NCBI GenBank assembly: GCA_030018635.1
Contig: JASEHU010000115.1
Location: 1-6,707, forward strand
Source of the DNA: a bacterium
Lineage (GTDB): Bacteria > UBA9089 > CG2-30-40-21 > SBAY01
Direction: 5' to 3'
Length of the DNA: 6,707 bases
Below are positions 1-6,671 of the stretch, piece after piece. Below the pieces are notes generated by a model. The model saw only the letters and a list, made by a program, of their open reading frames with translations, was not told the origin of the DNA and made no database searches. Position numbers and translations under genes: made by a program. The first letter of the stretch is position 1; every line of letters begins with the position of its first letter.

Positions 1-44
1 CATGCAATTTTAAGCAAAAACTCTATTTTTTCATATGTTCACCG

Positions 45-61
45 TGAATTGCTGCATTTCA
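45..61. promoter_or_regulatory. Imperfect 17-bp palindrome upstream of argD promoter; possible operator
   Basis: The half-sites TGAATTGC (45-52) and GCATTTCA (54-61) are inverted around a single central T and match at 7 of 8 positions. The site ends 10 bp before the -35 box and is centred about 54 bp upstream of the predicted transcription start. The outer TGAAT/TTCA resembles half of the ArgR/AhrC operator (consensus TGAAT, four W, ATTCA), but the spacing and core differ, so binding by an arginine regulator is only a guess. The remainder of 1-71 is AT-rich and shows no gene or other recognisable signal. Confidence 0.3.
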
Positions 62-71
62 GTTAAAAAAG

Positions 72-100
72 TTGACAGCGATTAATTAATATGATATAAT
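72..100 (+). promoter_or_regulatory. Sigma70-type promoter of argD, extended -10
   Basis: A perfect -35 box TTGACA (72-77) and a perfect -10 box TATAAT (95-100) are separated by 17 bp. TG at 92-93, one base before the -10, makes it an extended -10. The predicted start is near 107, giving an untranslated leader of about 27 nt that contains GAGG (123-126), seven bases before the argD ATG. There is no space for an attenuator or riboswitch between this start and the gene, so any control should act at initiation. No other promoter this good lies before 3952, so it may serve argD, argF and hisD together. Confidence 0.88.
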
Positions 101-133
101 TTAACCTAAATTCAAAGATTTAGAGGCGAAATA

Positions 134-1324
134 ATGATTACAGAAAAACAAGTTTTTGAGCAAGAAAAAAAATTTATGGTGCCAGTTTATAAACGAATCC
201 CGGTCTGTTTTGTCAAAGGGGCAGGAATTAAGCTCTGGGATATTAATGGCAAGGAATACTTAGACTTCTTTGGCCAGGGGGTAAATGGAATTGGACATTG
301 CCACCCAAAGTTGGTCAAAGCCATTACGGAGCAGGCAAATAAACTAATCCATTTCTCTAATCTCTATTATACTATTCCCCAGGTAGAATTAGCCAAAAAA
401 TTATCCGAGGTCTCATTCGGCGGCAAGGTATTTTTTGCTAATAGTGGGGCAGAGGCAAATGAGGCGGCAATTAAATTGGCCAGAATTTACGGTCATGGAG
501 GTTCACCTCGTTGTCGATATGAAATAATTACAACGACAGGTTCATTTCACGGCAGAACATTAGCCACCTTGAGCGCTACCGGACAGGAAAAAATCCATAA
601 AGGATTTGAGCCGTTGGTCCAGGGATTTAAGTATGTGCCTTTTAATGACCTTGAGCAGGTAGAAAAGGCTGTTACCCCATCCACCTGTGCTATCCTTGTA
701 GAACCAATTCAAGGAGAGGGAGGGGTGAATGTAGCCACGCCTGATTATTTAAAGGGATTGAGAAAATTGTGTGATGAGCAGAAGATATTGCTTATTTTAG
801 ATGAGGTGCAAACAGGGCTGGGAAGATGCGGGAAGATGTTTGGCTATGAGCATTATGAGATTATCCCGGATATTATCACCCTGGCAAAATGGTTAGGAAG
901 TGGTATACCCATTGGGGCAATGATTGCCAGGCCACACATAGCCGACCTTTTTCTCTTTGGTAGTCATGCCTCTACCTTTGGCGGAAATCCATTAGCCTGT
1001 GCCGCTACCTTAGCCGTAATTAATGTAATTATCGAGGAAAACCTGGTTAAAAATGCAAGAGAAAACGGTCAGTATTTGATGGATAGATTATCCGAATTAA
1101 AATATAGCTTTATCAAAGAGGTTAGAGGAAAAGGATTAATGGTAGGTCTGGAACTTGAATTTGCCGGAGGGCCAATTGTGGAGTCCTGCCTGCAACAAGG
1201 ATTAATTGTCAATTGTACGGTAGAAAAGGTCTTGCGGTTTCTACCACCATTAATCGTTACTAAACAGGATATAGACCAGGCCATCCGGATTTTAGATAAT
1301 GCCTTACAAAAGGTGGGGAGCTAA
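134..1324 (+). CDS. argD: Acetylornithine aminotransferase (class III PLP aminotransferase)
   Basis: The 396-residue protein matches the usual family length. By family, ArgD is a cytosolic PLP enzyme that transfers an amino group from glutamate to N-acetylglutamate semialdehyde, giving N-acetylornithine. Visible motifs, in order: GHCHP (54-58), SGAEANE (104-110, cofactor phosphate region), FHGRT (138-142), GEGG (194-197), LDEVQTG (222-228, with D223 expected to pair with the pyridine nitrogen), LAKWLGSG with K252 as the expected Schiff-base lysine, and TFGGNPLA (281-288). The start is supported by GAGG seven bases upstream and by the promoter at 72-100. ArgF follows 137 bp downstream, which favours the arginine pathway over related class III enzymes (ornithine, succinylornithine, GABA or LysW-lysine aminotransferases). 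Substrate range cannot be settled from motifs, and a dual role in lysine synthesis (DapC activity), as known for E. coli ArgD, is possible. No key residue is missing. Confidence 0.93.
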   Translation: MITEKQVFEQEKKFMVPVYKRIPVCFVKGAGIKLWDINGKEYLDFFGQGVNGIGHCHPKLVKAITEQANKLIHFSNLYYTIPQVELAKKLSEVSFGGKVFFANSGAEANEAAIKLARIYGHGGSPRCRYEIITTTGSFHGRTLATLSATGQEKIHKGFEPLVQGFKYVPFNDLEQVEKAVTPSTCAILVEPIQGEGGVNVATPDYLKGLRKLCDEQKILLILDEVQTGLGRCGKMFGYEHYEIIPDIITLAKWLGSGIPIGAMIARPHIADLFLFGSHASTFGGNPLACAATLAVINVIIEENLVKNARENGQYLMDRLSELKYSFIKEVRGKGLMVGLELEFAGGPIVESCLQQGLIVNCTVEKVLRFLPPLIVTKQDIDQAIRILDNALQKVGS

Positions 1325-1357
1325 ATCTTAAAGGCTAACAAATTGTGATGATTTTGG

Positions 1358-1414
1358 AAATTAGAAATTAGGTCTCTTCTCTTTCCCCAATTTCCAATTT
1401 CCAATTTCTAATTT
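1358..1414. repeat. Heptad inverted repeat in the argD-argF gap (unit CCAATTT)
   Basis: The right arm has four tandem 7-bp units: CCAATTT at 1387-1393, 1394-1400 and 1401-1407, and CTAATTT at 1408-1414. The left arm has two inverted units, AAATTAG at 1358-1364 and 1365-1371 (reverse complement CTAATTT). The spacer between the arms is 15 nt and pyrimidine-rich. Transcribed, it could fold into an AT-rich stem with alternative registers, because two left units can pair with any adjacent two of the four right units. It lacks the GC-rich stem and terminal T-run of an intrinsic terminator. The rest of the gap (1325-1357 and 1415-1461) shows only the argF ribosome site. Confidence 0.8.
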
Positions 1415-1461
1415 AATGAACTGTCCCGATAATCATAATTTATGAGGCAGAGGAGTATAAA

Positions 1462-2388
1462 ATGTCAAAGCGTGATTTATTATCGGTAACTGATTTAGAT
1501 GTATCTGATATATGGTGGATTTTTGAGTTGACTGACTCTATTTTAAACAAAGAGCAAACAGGCGAGGTGTATCTTCCCTTAGCTAAAAAATCTGTTGGTC
1601 TAATCTTTCAAAAGCCTTCCACCCGAACAAGAATTTCCTTTGAGGTCGGGATACAACAACTTGGAGGGCATTCAGTATTTTTACGGCAGGATGAGATTCA
1701 ATTTGGTCAAAGGGAATCTATTGAGGATATTGCCCGAACACTCTCACAATATCTCGACCTGCTCATTGCCAGAACTTACTCTCACAAAGACATCGAGTTA
1801 CTGGCTAAATTTGCCAGCATACCTGTAATCAATGCCTTATCCGACCTTTTTCATCCCGCCCAGGTGTTATCCGATGTTTATACTATCTGGAAGAAAAAGG
1901 GGAAGGTAAAAGGGCTAAATCTAACCTATATTGGTGATGGAGGAAATAATATTTCCCAGAGTCTGCTTTTAATCTCGGCCATGATGGGCATAAACATTAC
2001 TATTGCCACCCCTCCTGAATATATGCCGGCCGAGAAAATAATTTCGCTGGCAGAAAAAATCTCTTTTAACTCAGGAAGTCTGATAAAAATTACCCATAAC
2101 CCTCTTGAATCAGCCTATGAAGCCGATATAATTTATACGGATGTCTGGACAAGTATGGGACAGGAAGAGGAAGAAAGAGTCAGGGAAAAGATTTTTGCCC
2201 CTTACCAGGTTAATACAGAGGTACTCAACACAGCCAAAAATGACTCTCTGGTAATGCACTGCCTACCCGCCCATCGAGGACAGGAAATTACCGCCGAGGT
2301 TTTGGACAGCAACCATTCTATTGTCTTTGAACAGGCAAGGAATAAACTGCTGGTGCAAAAAGGGATTCTGGTCTTCTTGAATCAGTGA
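1462..2388 (+). CDS. argF: Ornithine carbamoyltransferase
   Basis: The 308-residue protein is of typical length. The family condenses ornithine with carbamoyl phosphate to give citrulline in the cytosol, usually as a trimer of two-domain subunits. Carbamoyl phosphate motifs are STRTR (53-57) and HPAQ (131-134). The ornithine-side motifs are D227 with the SMG loop (231-233) and HCLPAHRG (266-273), the signature that separates this enzyme from aspartate carbamoyltransferase and from N-acetyl- or N-succinylornithine transcarbamylases. YIGDGGNN (157-164) marks the start of the second domain. GAGGAG (1450-1455) lies six bases before the ATG and fixes the start. The gene acts after argD in arginine synthesis, with the acetyl-removing step (argJ or argE) presumably encoded elsewhere. 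A catabolic role (arcB) is less likely because no arcA or arcC is adjacent. Expression probably comes from readthrough of the argD promoter across the heptad repeat. Confidence 0.95.
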   Translation: MSKRDLLSVTDLDVSDIWWIFELTDSILNKEQTGEVYLPLAKKSVGLIFQKPSTRTRISFEVGIQQLGGHSVFLRQDEIQFGQRESIEDIARTLSQYLDLLIARTYSHKDIELLAKFASIPVINALSDLFHPAQVLSDVYTIWKKKGKVKGLNLTYIGDGGNNISQSLLLISAMMGINITIATPPEYMPAEKIISLAEKISFNSGSLIKITHNPLESAYEADIIYTDVWTSMGQEEEERVREKIFAPYQVNTEVLNTAKNDSLVMHCLPAHRGQEITAEVLDSNHSIVFEQARNKLLVQKGILVFLNQ

Positions 2389-2396
2389 GAGTAAGC

Positions 2397-2500
2397 GTTC
2401 AGGTATCAGGAGAGATATGGAAAGAGTTAGGATGAATAAGTTTTTCCTCTTGCCTTCTTCCTCCTCTCTTTACCTGATACCTGAAACCTGATACCTGACA
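2397..2500. repeat. Heptad inverted repeat in the argF-hisD gap (unit CCTGATA)
   Basis: The right arm is four tandem 7-bp units: CCTGATA (2473-2479), CCTGAAA (2480-2486), CCTGATA (2487-2493) and CCTGACA (2494-2500). The left arm is two inverted units, GTTCAGG (2397-2403) and TATCAGG (2404-2410). Thirteen bases pair perfectly (2398-2410 with 2473-2485). Inside them AGAGA (2411-2415) pairs with TCTCT (2465-2469) past a 3-nt bulge, and the remainder is purine-rich on the left and pyrimidine-rich on the right, so imperfect pairing can continue almost to the centre near 2440. No T-run follows the right arm, so it is a poor intrinsic terminator. It fills nearly the whole gap and leaves only the hisD ribosome site after it. 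Confidence 0.85.
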
Positions 2501-2520
2501 ATCAAAGATGGAGAGACAAA

Positions 2521-3798
2521 ATGGAAATACTTAAATCCTGGGAAGAGCGGGAAAAGATTAAAAAGGTGCTTGCTCGGGCTGAGATTAACCTGGTTGATGA
2601 AGAAATCAAACAGAAGGTAGAAGGGATTATCCATGAGGTTCGGGAATCAGGTGATACCGCTTTATTAAAATATACCGAACTGTTTGATGGGGTGAAACTA
2701 TCGGATTTAAAGGTTAAACCTACGGAGGTTGAAGATGTCTATAATCTGGTTGATAAGGGATTTTTGAAGAGTCTTGAATTAGCCGCTAACAATATTACCA
2801 ATTTCCACAAATATCAACCTTTTACTTCCTGGACAAAGAATTTTGAAGACGGGGTGATTTTAGGCCAACGCTATCAACCTATAGAATCAGTGGGAATTTA
2901 TGTGCCCGGGGGAAGGGCGCCGTATGTCTCTACGGTGTTAATGACCGCTATCCCGGCTAAGGTTGCTGGGGTAAAAAAGGTTATCCTTTGCACACCACCA
3001 TCTAAGGAAGGGATTAGTCCCTATATTTTAGCCGCCGCCAGACTGGCTAAGGTAGATGAAGTCTATCAGGTCGGTGGCGCCCAGGCTATTGCCGCTTTAG
3101 CCTTTGGCACCGCTACCATCCCAAAGGTAGATAAGATTGTTGGCCCTGGGAATATCTATGTTACCCTGGCTAAAAGGGCGGTTTATGGCTATGTCTCGTT
3201 GGATATGGTTGCAGGCCCTACGGAAATAGCGATAATATCGGATGATTCAGGCAATCCACAATTCATTGCGGCTGACCTGCTTTCCCAGGCCGAACATGAC
3301 CCACTTTCTACCGCCATTTTTATTACTACCTCACAGGATTTGGCTCTAAAGGTATCAAAGGCAGTGGAGACGCAAGCCAAACTCCTTTTGCGGCAGGAGG
3401 TTATTCAGCAATCACTAACCAATTCGGCAATTGTTCTCACCAAAACGCTTGATGAGGCAATTGAGTTAGCCAATGAATTTGCCCCAGAACACCTTGAGTT
3501 GCAGGTAGAAAATCCAGGGGAGATAGTGGATAAAATCAAGCATGCCGGGGCTATATTCCTTGGGCAGTGGTCAACTGAGTCTGTCGGCGATTATTTTGCC
3601 GGACCAAGTCATGTCTTGCCTACTTGTAAGTCCGCAAGATTCTTTTCACCCCTTGGAATAGAAGATTTCTTGAAACGCTCAAGCATCATCTCCTACACCA
3701 AGCAGGCGTTAGATAAGTATGGCCAGGAAATTATTAACATAGCCAATCTGGAAGGCTTTGATGCCCATGCAGCGGCAGTAAGGGTAAGGTTGGAATAA
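2521..3798 (+). CDS. hisD: Histidinol dehydrogenase
   Basis: The 425-residue protein is typical in length. The family performs the last two steps of histidine synthesis in the cytosol, oxidising L-histidinol to histidine through the aldehyde with two NAD+ and a catalytic zinc. Expected zinc ligands are all present: Q256 and H259 (in SQAEHD), D357 (in ESVGDYFAGPSH) and H416 (in EGFDAH). The catalytic pair is E323-H324 in APEHLEL. These correspond to E. coli Q259, H262, D360, H419, E326 and H327 with a constant offset of three. Other conserved blocks are YVPGGRAPY (127-135), VGGAQAIAALAFGT (184-197), VGPGN (207-211) and the C-terminal ARFFSPLGI (372-380). GGAGAG (2510-2515) lies five bases before the ATG. 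The gene is not within a his cluster here; it follows argF in the same direction after 132 bp and may share its transcript. Some HisD-like proteins act on other alcohols, but the complete active site supports the classic role. Confidence 0.95.
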   Translation: MEILKSWEEREKIKKVLARAEINLVDEEIKQKVEGIIHEVRESGDTALLKYTELFDGVKLSDLKVKPTEVEDVYNLVDKGFLKSLELAANNITNFHKYQPFTSWTKNFEDGVILGQRYQPIESVGIYVPGGRAPYVSTVLMTAIPAKVAGVKKVILCTPPSKEGISPYILAAARLAKVDEVYQVGGAQAIAALAFGTATIPKVDKIVGPGNIYVTLAKRAVYGYVSLDMVAGPTEIAIISDDSGNPQFIAADLLSQAEHDPLSTAIFITTSQDLALKVSKAVETQAKLLLRQEVIQQSLTNSAIVLTKTLDEAIELANEFAPEHLELQVENPGEIVDKIKHAGAIFLGQWSTESVGDYFAGPSHVLPTCKSARFFSPLGIEDFLKRSSIISYTKQALDKYGQEIINIANLEGFDAHAAAVRVRLE

Positions 3799-3910
3799 AA
3801 GGGTTTAAGGGAAGAGAAAGGGTTTAGGGGTAAGGAGTCAAGGGTAAGAAAGAAAACCGCTCTCTTTCTTACCCTTGACCCTTTGAACCCTCAAATCTTC
3901 GAACCCTTTT
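3797..3910. repeat. Long nested hairpin and heptad-like repeat after hisD
   Basis: The inner stem is a perfect 17-bp pair, 3837-3853 with 3863-3879, around a 9-nt loop. It can be extended to 3831 and 3885 with one mismatch and two G-T pairs. A middle pair AGGGTT/AACCCT (3819-3824 with 3886-3891) and an outer 9-bp pair AAAAGGGTT/AACCCTTTT (3797-3805 with 3902-3910) are correctly nested. The right arm reads as loosely tandem units: ACCCTTG (3871-3877), ACCCTTTG (3878-3885), AACCCTC (3886-3892), then AACCCTTTT (3902-3910). The left arm is G-rich. The element begins within the hisD stop codon. TTTTCATTTT (3907-3916) after the outer stem is a weak T-rich tail, so the hairpin may also reduce readthrough into the ATPase gene, but it is not a classic terminator. 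Confidence 0.85.
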
Positions 3911-3951
3911 CATTTTGCAAACCTGATTTGTTTGAGAATACAATATTTTTC

Positions 3952-3980
3952 TTGACACAATCCCAAACCAGTGATAAAAT
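3952..3980 (+). promoter_or_regulatory. Sigma70-type promoter of the calcium ATPase gene
   Basis: The -35 box TTGACA (3952-3957) is perfect and the -10 box TAAAAT (3975-3980) differs from consensus by one base. The spacer is 17 bp, and TG at 3972-3973 gives an extended -10. Spacer length and the TGA before the -10 match the argD promoter, suggesting the same housekeeping sigma factor. The predicted start is near 3987 (range about 3985-3990), only a few bases before the ATG at 3990. The promoter follows the post-hisD hairpin directly, so the ATPase gene is probably its own transcription unit. Confidence 0.8.
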
Positions 3981-3989
3981 ATTTCCATA

Positions 3990-6671
3990 ATGAGTAACTC
4001 CTCAAATACCTCAAAGCCAACCGCACAAATGTACTATGCTATGGATATCGAAACCATATTTAATGAATTTAGCACCTCTGAAAATGGGCTATCCTTTGAG
4101 GAGGTTAGAACTCGCATGGCAAAATACGGTGAAAATACCCTCAAACAGACTAAAAAAATAAGTCCGTTGTCCATCTTTCTTAACCAATTCAAAGGCTTTA
4201 TTGTCGGCATACTGATAGCCGCAATTGTCATCTCAGTTTTTATTCAGGAATATCTTGATGCCCAGGTGATTGCCGTTATTTTGATATTAAATGCAATCTT
4301 AGGCTTTATCCAGGAATATCGGGCAGAGCGAAGTATTGAGGCATTAAAAAAACTTATTTCACTCAAGGCAAAGGTTATTCGAGATGGTCGGCTGCAGGAA
4401 ATACCAGCCGCCGAGGTTGTCCCTGGCGATATTTTAGTTTTAGAAGAAGGGGCTCAACTCACCGCCGACGCCCGGTTGATTCTTTCGATAAACCTTGAGA
4501 CTCAAGAGGCATCTTTAACCGGCGAGTCCACCCCTGTTGAGAAAAATATCGATTTATTAGAAGAACACCTACCTGTTGCCGACCAGAAAAACATGGTTTT
4601 TTCATCTACCATCATTACCAGAGGGCGTGGCCGGGCTGTGGTGGTCGCAACAGGCATGGAAACAGAAATAGGTAAAATTGCCGAAATGATTCAGGAGGCA
4701 GAAAAAGGGCTTACCCCATTACAATTAAGCCTGAAACAATTAGGTCACCGACTGGGTATGTTGACCTTAGGGATATGTTTTATTGTTTTTATTGTCGGGG
4801 CGATGAAAACAGGTGAATATTTAAAGATGTTCATTGCGGCAATTGCCCTGGCTGTAGCCGCTATTCCCGAGGGATTACCTGCTGTGGTAACGATTTCTTT
4901 AGCTTTGGGCGTGGAAAGAATGATTAAGAAAAACGCCTTGCTCAGAAAATTACCCAGCGTGGAGACATTAGGCTGCACAACGGTTATCTGCTCGGATAAA
5001 ACAGGGACATTGACCTGTAATCAAATGACGGTGGAACGAATGTTTGTCAATGATGAGGTCATAAGTGTAACCGGCTCAGGCTATTTAAAAGAGAGAGTGG
5101 CCATATCTCCTGAGAAATTCGAGTTGTTGCTGAGGATAGGTGCCTTATGCAACGATGCCAACATCAACGATGCCAACATCAACGATGCCAACATCGAGGA
5201 GAAAAAGGTTATTGGTGACCCCACTGAGGCAAGTTTAATTGTCAATGCGGCAAAAGCTGGATTAATCAAACAAGAATTGGAGAAGATGTCCCCGCGGGTA
5301 GCAGAAATACCCTTTGATTCTAAGAGAAAAATGATGACTACTATTCACCAAACAGGTGATAAACTTGTTGCCTATACCAAGGGTGCGCCGGATATTCTCC
5401 TTGAGCGATGCACCCAAATTTACATCAATGGTAAAATAATGGAGTTGACTGCGGCGGATAAGGAAAAAATCTATCGCTCAAATGAGGGTTTTGCCCAGGA
5501 TGCCCTGCGGGTCTTAGGGTTTGCCTTTAAAGAAACTCAAAACCCAAACCCCACCGAGGATAACCTTATCTTTGTTGGACTTCAGGCAATGATTGACCCG
5601 CCCAGAAAAGAGGTCAAAGAGGCAATAAAAAAATGTAGAATTGCTGGAATAAAGGTAATAATGATAACCGGCGACCATAAACTAACGGCTTTAGCCATTG
5701 CCACAAAATTAGGTATAATCGGTGAAGTCCTGACCGGTAAAGAATTGGATGAGATTGAAGACCTGTATGAGGAAATTGTTGAAAAGGTAAGTATTTATGC
5801 CCGGGTTTCCCCGGAACATAAAATGAAGATAATCGAGGCATTAAAAAGGAATGGCCATGTTGTAGCTATGACCGGGGATGGAGTTAATGATGCCCCGGCG
5901 CTAAAGGAGGCAGATATTGGCATTGCTATGGGTATTACAGGCACAGATGTGGCCAAAGAGGCCTCGGATATGATTCTAACCGATGATAATTTTGCCTCAA
6001 TCGTCAATGCAGTTGAGGAGGGAAGAACTATCGAGGAGAATATCAAAAAATTCGTTACCTATTTATTAAGTTCTAATCTGGGAGAGGTGCTGACTATATT
6101 CATTGCCATTATTATTGGTCTGCCGATGCCGTTATTGGCTCTGCAAATCCTATGGATAAATCTTATGACCGATGGACTACCGGCATTAGCCCTTGGCATA
6201 GACCCGCCCGATATTGGATTAATGAAAAGGAAACCAAGAAGGAAAGATGACAATATCCTCTCCACAAAACGGTTTGTCTGGATGCTGGGTATTGGGTTGA
6301 TAATGATGATTTCGACCTTAGGGATATTTCATCTTTATAAGCCGGGGGAAAATCTCGATTACGCCAGGACAATTGCCTTTACTACCTTAATGATGTTGCA
6401 GATGTTCAATGTGATGAATTGCCGAAGCGGCTATACCTCGGTTTTTAGAGGGTTTTTCTCTAATCTATGGTTGTTATCTGCCATCGTCATCTCCATTACC
6501 TTGCAATTATTAGTAATTTATACCCCATTAAGCGGTATATTCCACACCATGCCTATTACCTTAATCGATTGGGGGTATATTTTATTGGTCTCAGCCTCTG
6601 TTCTGGTCTTTGGCGAGATAGTGAAGGTAATTAGACATTGGACACGGAAAAGGGGTGGTGTCCTATTATAG
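3990..6671 (+). CDS. Calcium-transporting P-type ATPase, SERCA-like (P2A)
   Basis: The 893-residue inner-membrane pump is predicted to export cytosolic Ca2+ using ATP, as bacterial relatives such as B. subtilis YloB are thought to do. Order: N-terminal cation-ATPase domain (about 17-70), TM1-2 (66-108), actuator domain with TGES (177-180), TM3-4 (255-305) with PEGLP (293-297), phosphorylation motif DKTGT (336-340, D336 phosphorylated), nucleotide domain with KGAPD (464-468), hinge motifs DPPR (536-539), TGDH (560-563) and TGDGVNDAPALK (628-639), then TM5-10 (about 688-878). Calcium-site residues matching SERCA are E294 (E309), N696 (N768), E699 (E771), N724 (N796), T727 (T799) and D728 (D800). 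The SERCA E908 position in TM8 is Q804. WINLMTDGLPA in TM6 is SERCA-like rather than the MDGPPAQ form of secretory-pathway (SPCA/Pmr1) pumps. No Shine-Dalgarno precedes the ATG; later methionines (14 and 18) also lack one, so this start is kept. A 15-bp triplication lies at residues 388-402. Confidence 0.93.
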   Translation: MSNSSNTSKPTAQMYYAMDIETIFNEFSTSENGLSFEEVRTRMAKYGENTLKQTKKISPLSIFLNQFKGFIVGILIAAIVISVFIQEYLDAQVIAVILILNAILGFIQEYRAERSIEALKKLISLKAKVIRDGRLQEIPAAEVVPGDILVLEEGAQLTADARLILSINLETQEASLTGESTPVEKNIDLLEEHLPVADQKNMVFSSTIITRGRGRAVVVATGMETEIGKIAEMIQEAEKGLTPLQLSLKQLGHRLGMLTLGICFIVFIVGAMKTGEYLKMFIAAIALAVAAIPEGLPAVVTISLALGVERMIKKNALLRKLPSVETLGCTTVICSDKTGTLTCNQMTVERMFVNDEVISVTGSGYLKERVAISPEKFELLLRIGALCNDANINDANINDANIEEKKVIGDPTEASLIVNAAKAGLIKQELEKMSPRVAEIPFDSKRKMMTTIHQTGDKLVAYTKGAPDILLERCTQIYINGKIMELTAADKEKIYRSNEGFAQDALRVLGFAFKETQNPNPTEDNLIFVGLQAMIDPPRKEVKEAIKKCRIAGIKVIMITGDHKLTALAIATKLGIIGEVLTGKELDEIEDLYEEIVEKVSIYARVSPEHKMKIIEALKRNGHVVAMTGDGVNDAPALKEADIGIAMGITGTDVAKEASDMILTDDNFASIVNAVEEGRTIEENIKKFVTYLLSSNLGEVLTIFIAIIIGLPMPLLALQILWINLMTDGLPALALGIDPPDIGLMKRKPRRKDDNILSTKRFVWMLGIGLIMMISTLGIFHLYKPGENLDYARTIAFTTLMMLQMFNVMNCRSGYTSVFRGFFSNLWLLSAIVISITLQLLVIYTPLSGIFHTMPITLIDWGYILLVSASVLVFGEIVKVIRHWTRKRGGVLL
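5151..5195 (+). repeat. Perfect 15-bp triplication inside the ATPase gene
   Basis: The unit AACGATGCCAACATC occurs three times without a mismatch at 5151-5165, 5166-5180 and 5181-5195. It encodes NDANI three times (residues 388-402), directly after the conserved ALC of the nucleotide-binding domain and shortly before the conserved GDPTEA (409-414). Being a multiple of three, copy changes keep the frame. The family normally has a single ALCNDA-type segment here followed by a variable loop, so two extra copies lengthen a surface loop by ten residues. Identity at synonymous positions points to recent slippage or expansion. Confidence 0.95.

Noticed and set aside
101..133. Riboswitch or attenuator leader before argD
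   Set aside because: Only about 27 nt separate the predicted transcription start from the ATG, too short for a known riboswitch or a leader peptide.
1358..1414. Intrinsic terminator after argD
   Set aside because: The stem is AT-rich and imperfect and no T-run follows it; tandem heptads explain the palindrome better.
1428..1439. -10 like GATAAT/CATAAT before argF
   Set aside because: No -35 box is found at a suitable distance, so an independent argF promoter is not supported.
1640..1828. Small same-strand open frame inside argF
   Set aside because: It lies wholly within a well-supported gene in another frame and shows no recognisable protein features.
2397..2500. CRISPR array or leader
   Set aside because: Units are only 7 bp, directly tandem and without spacers; no cas gene is nearby.
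5081..5269. Antisense open frame with a repeated MLASL motif
   Set aside because: It is the reverse reading of the 15-bp triplication within the ATPase gene; no ribosome site or protein family supports it.
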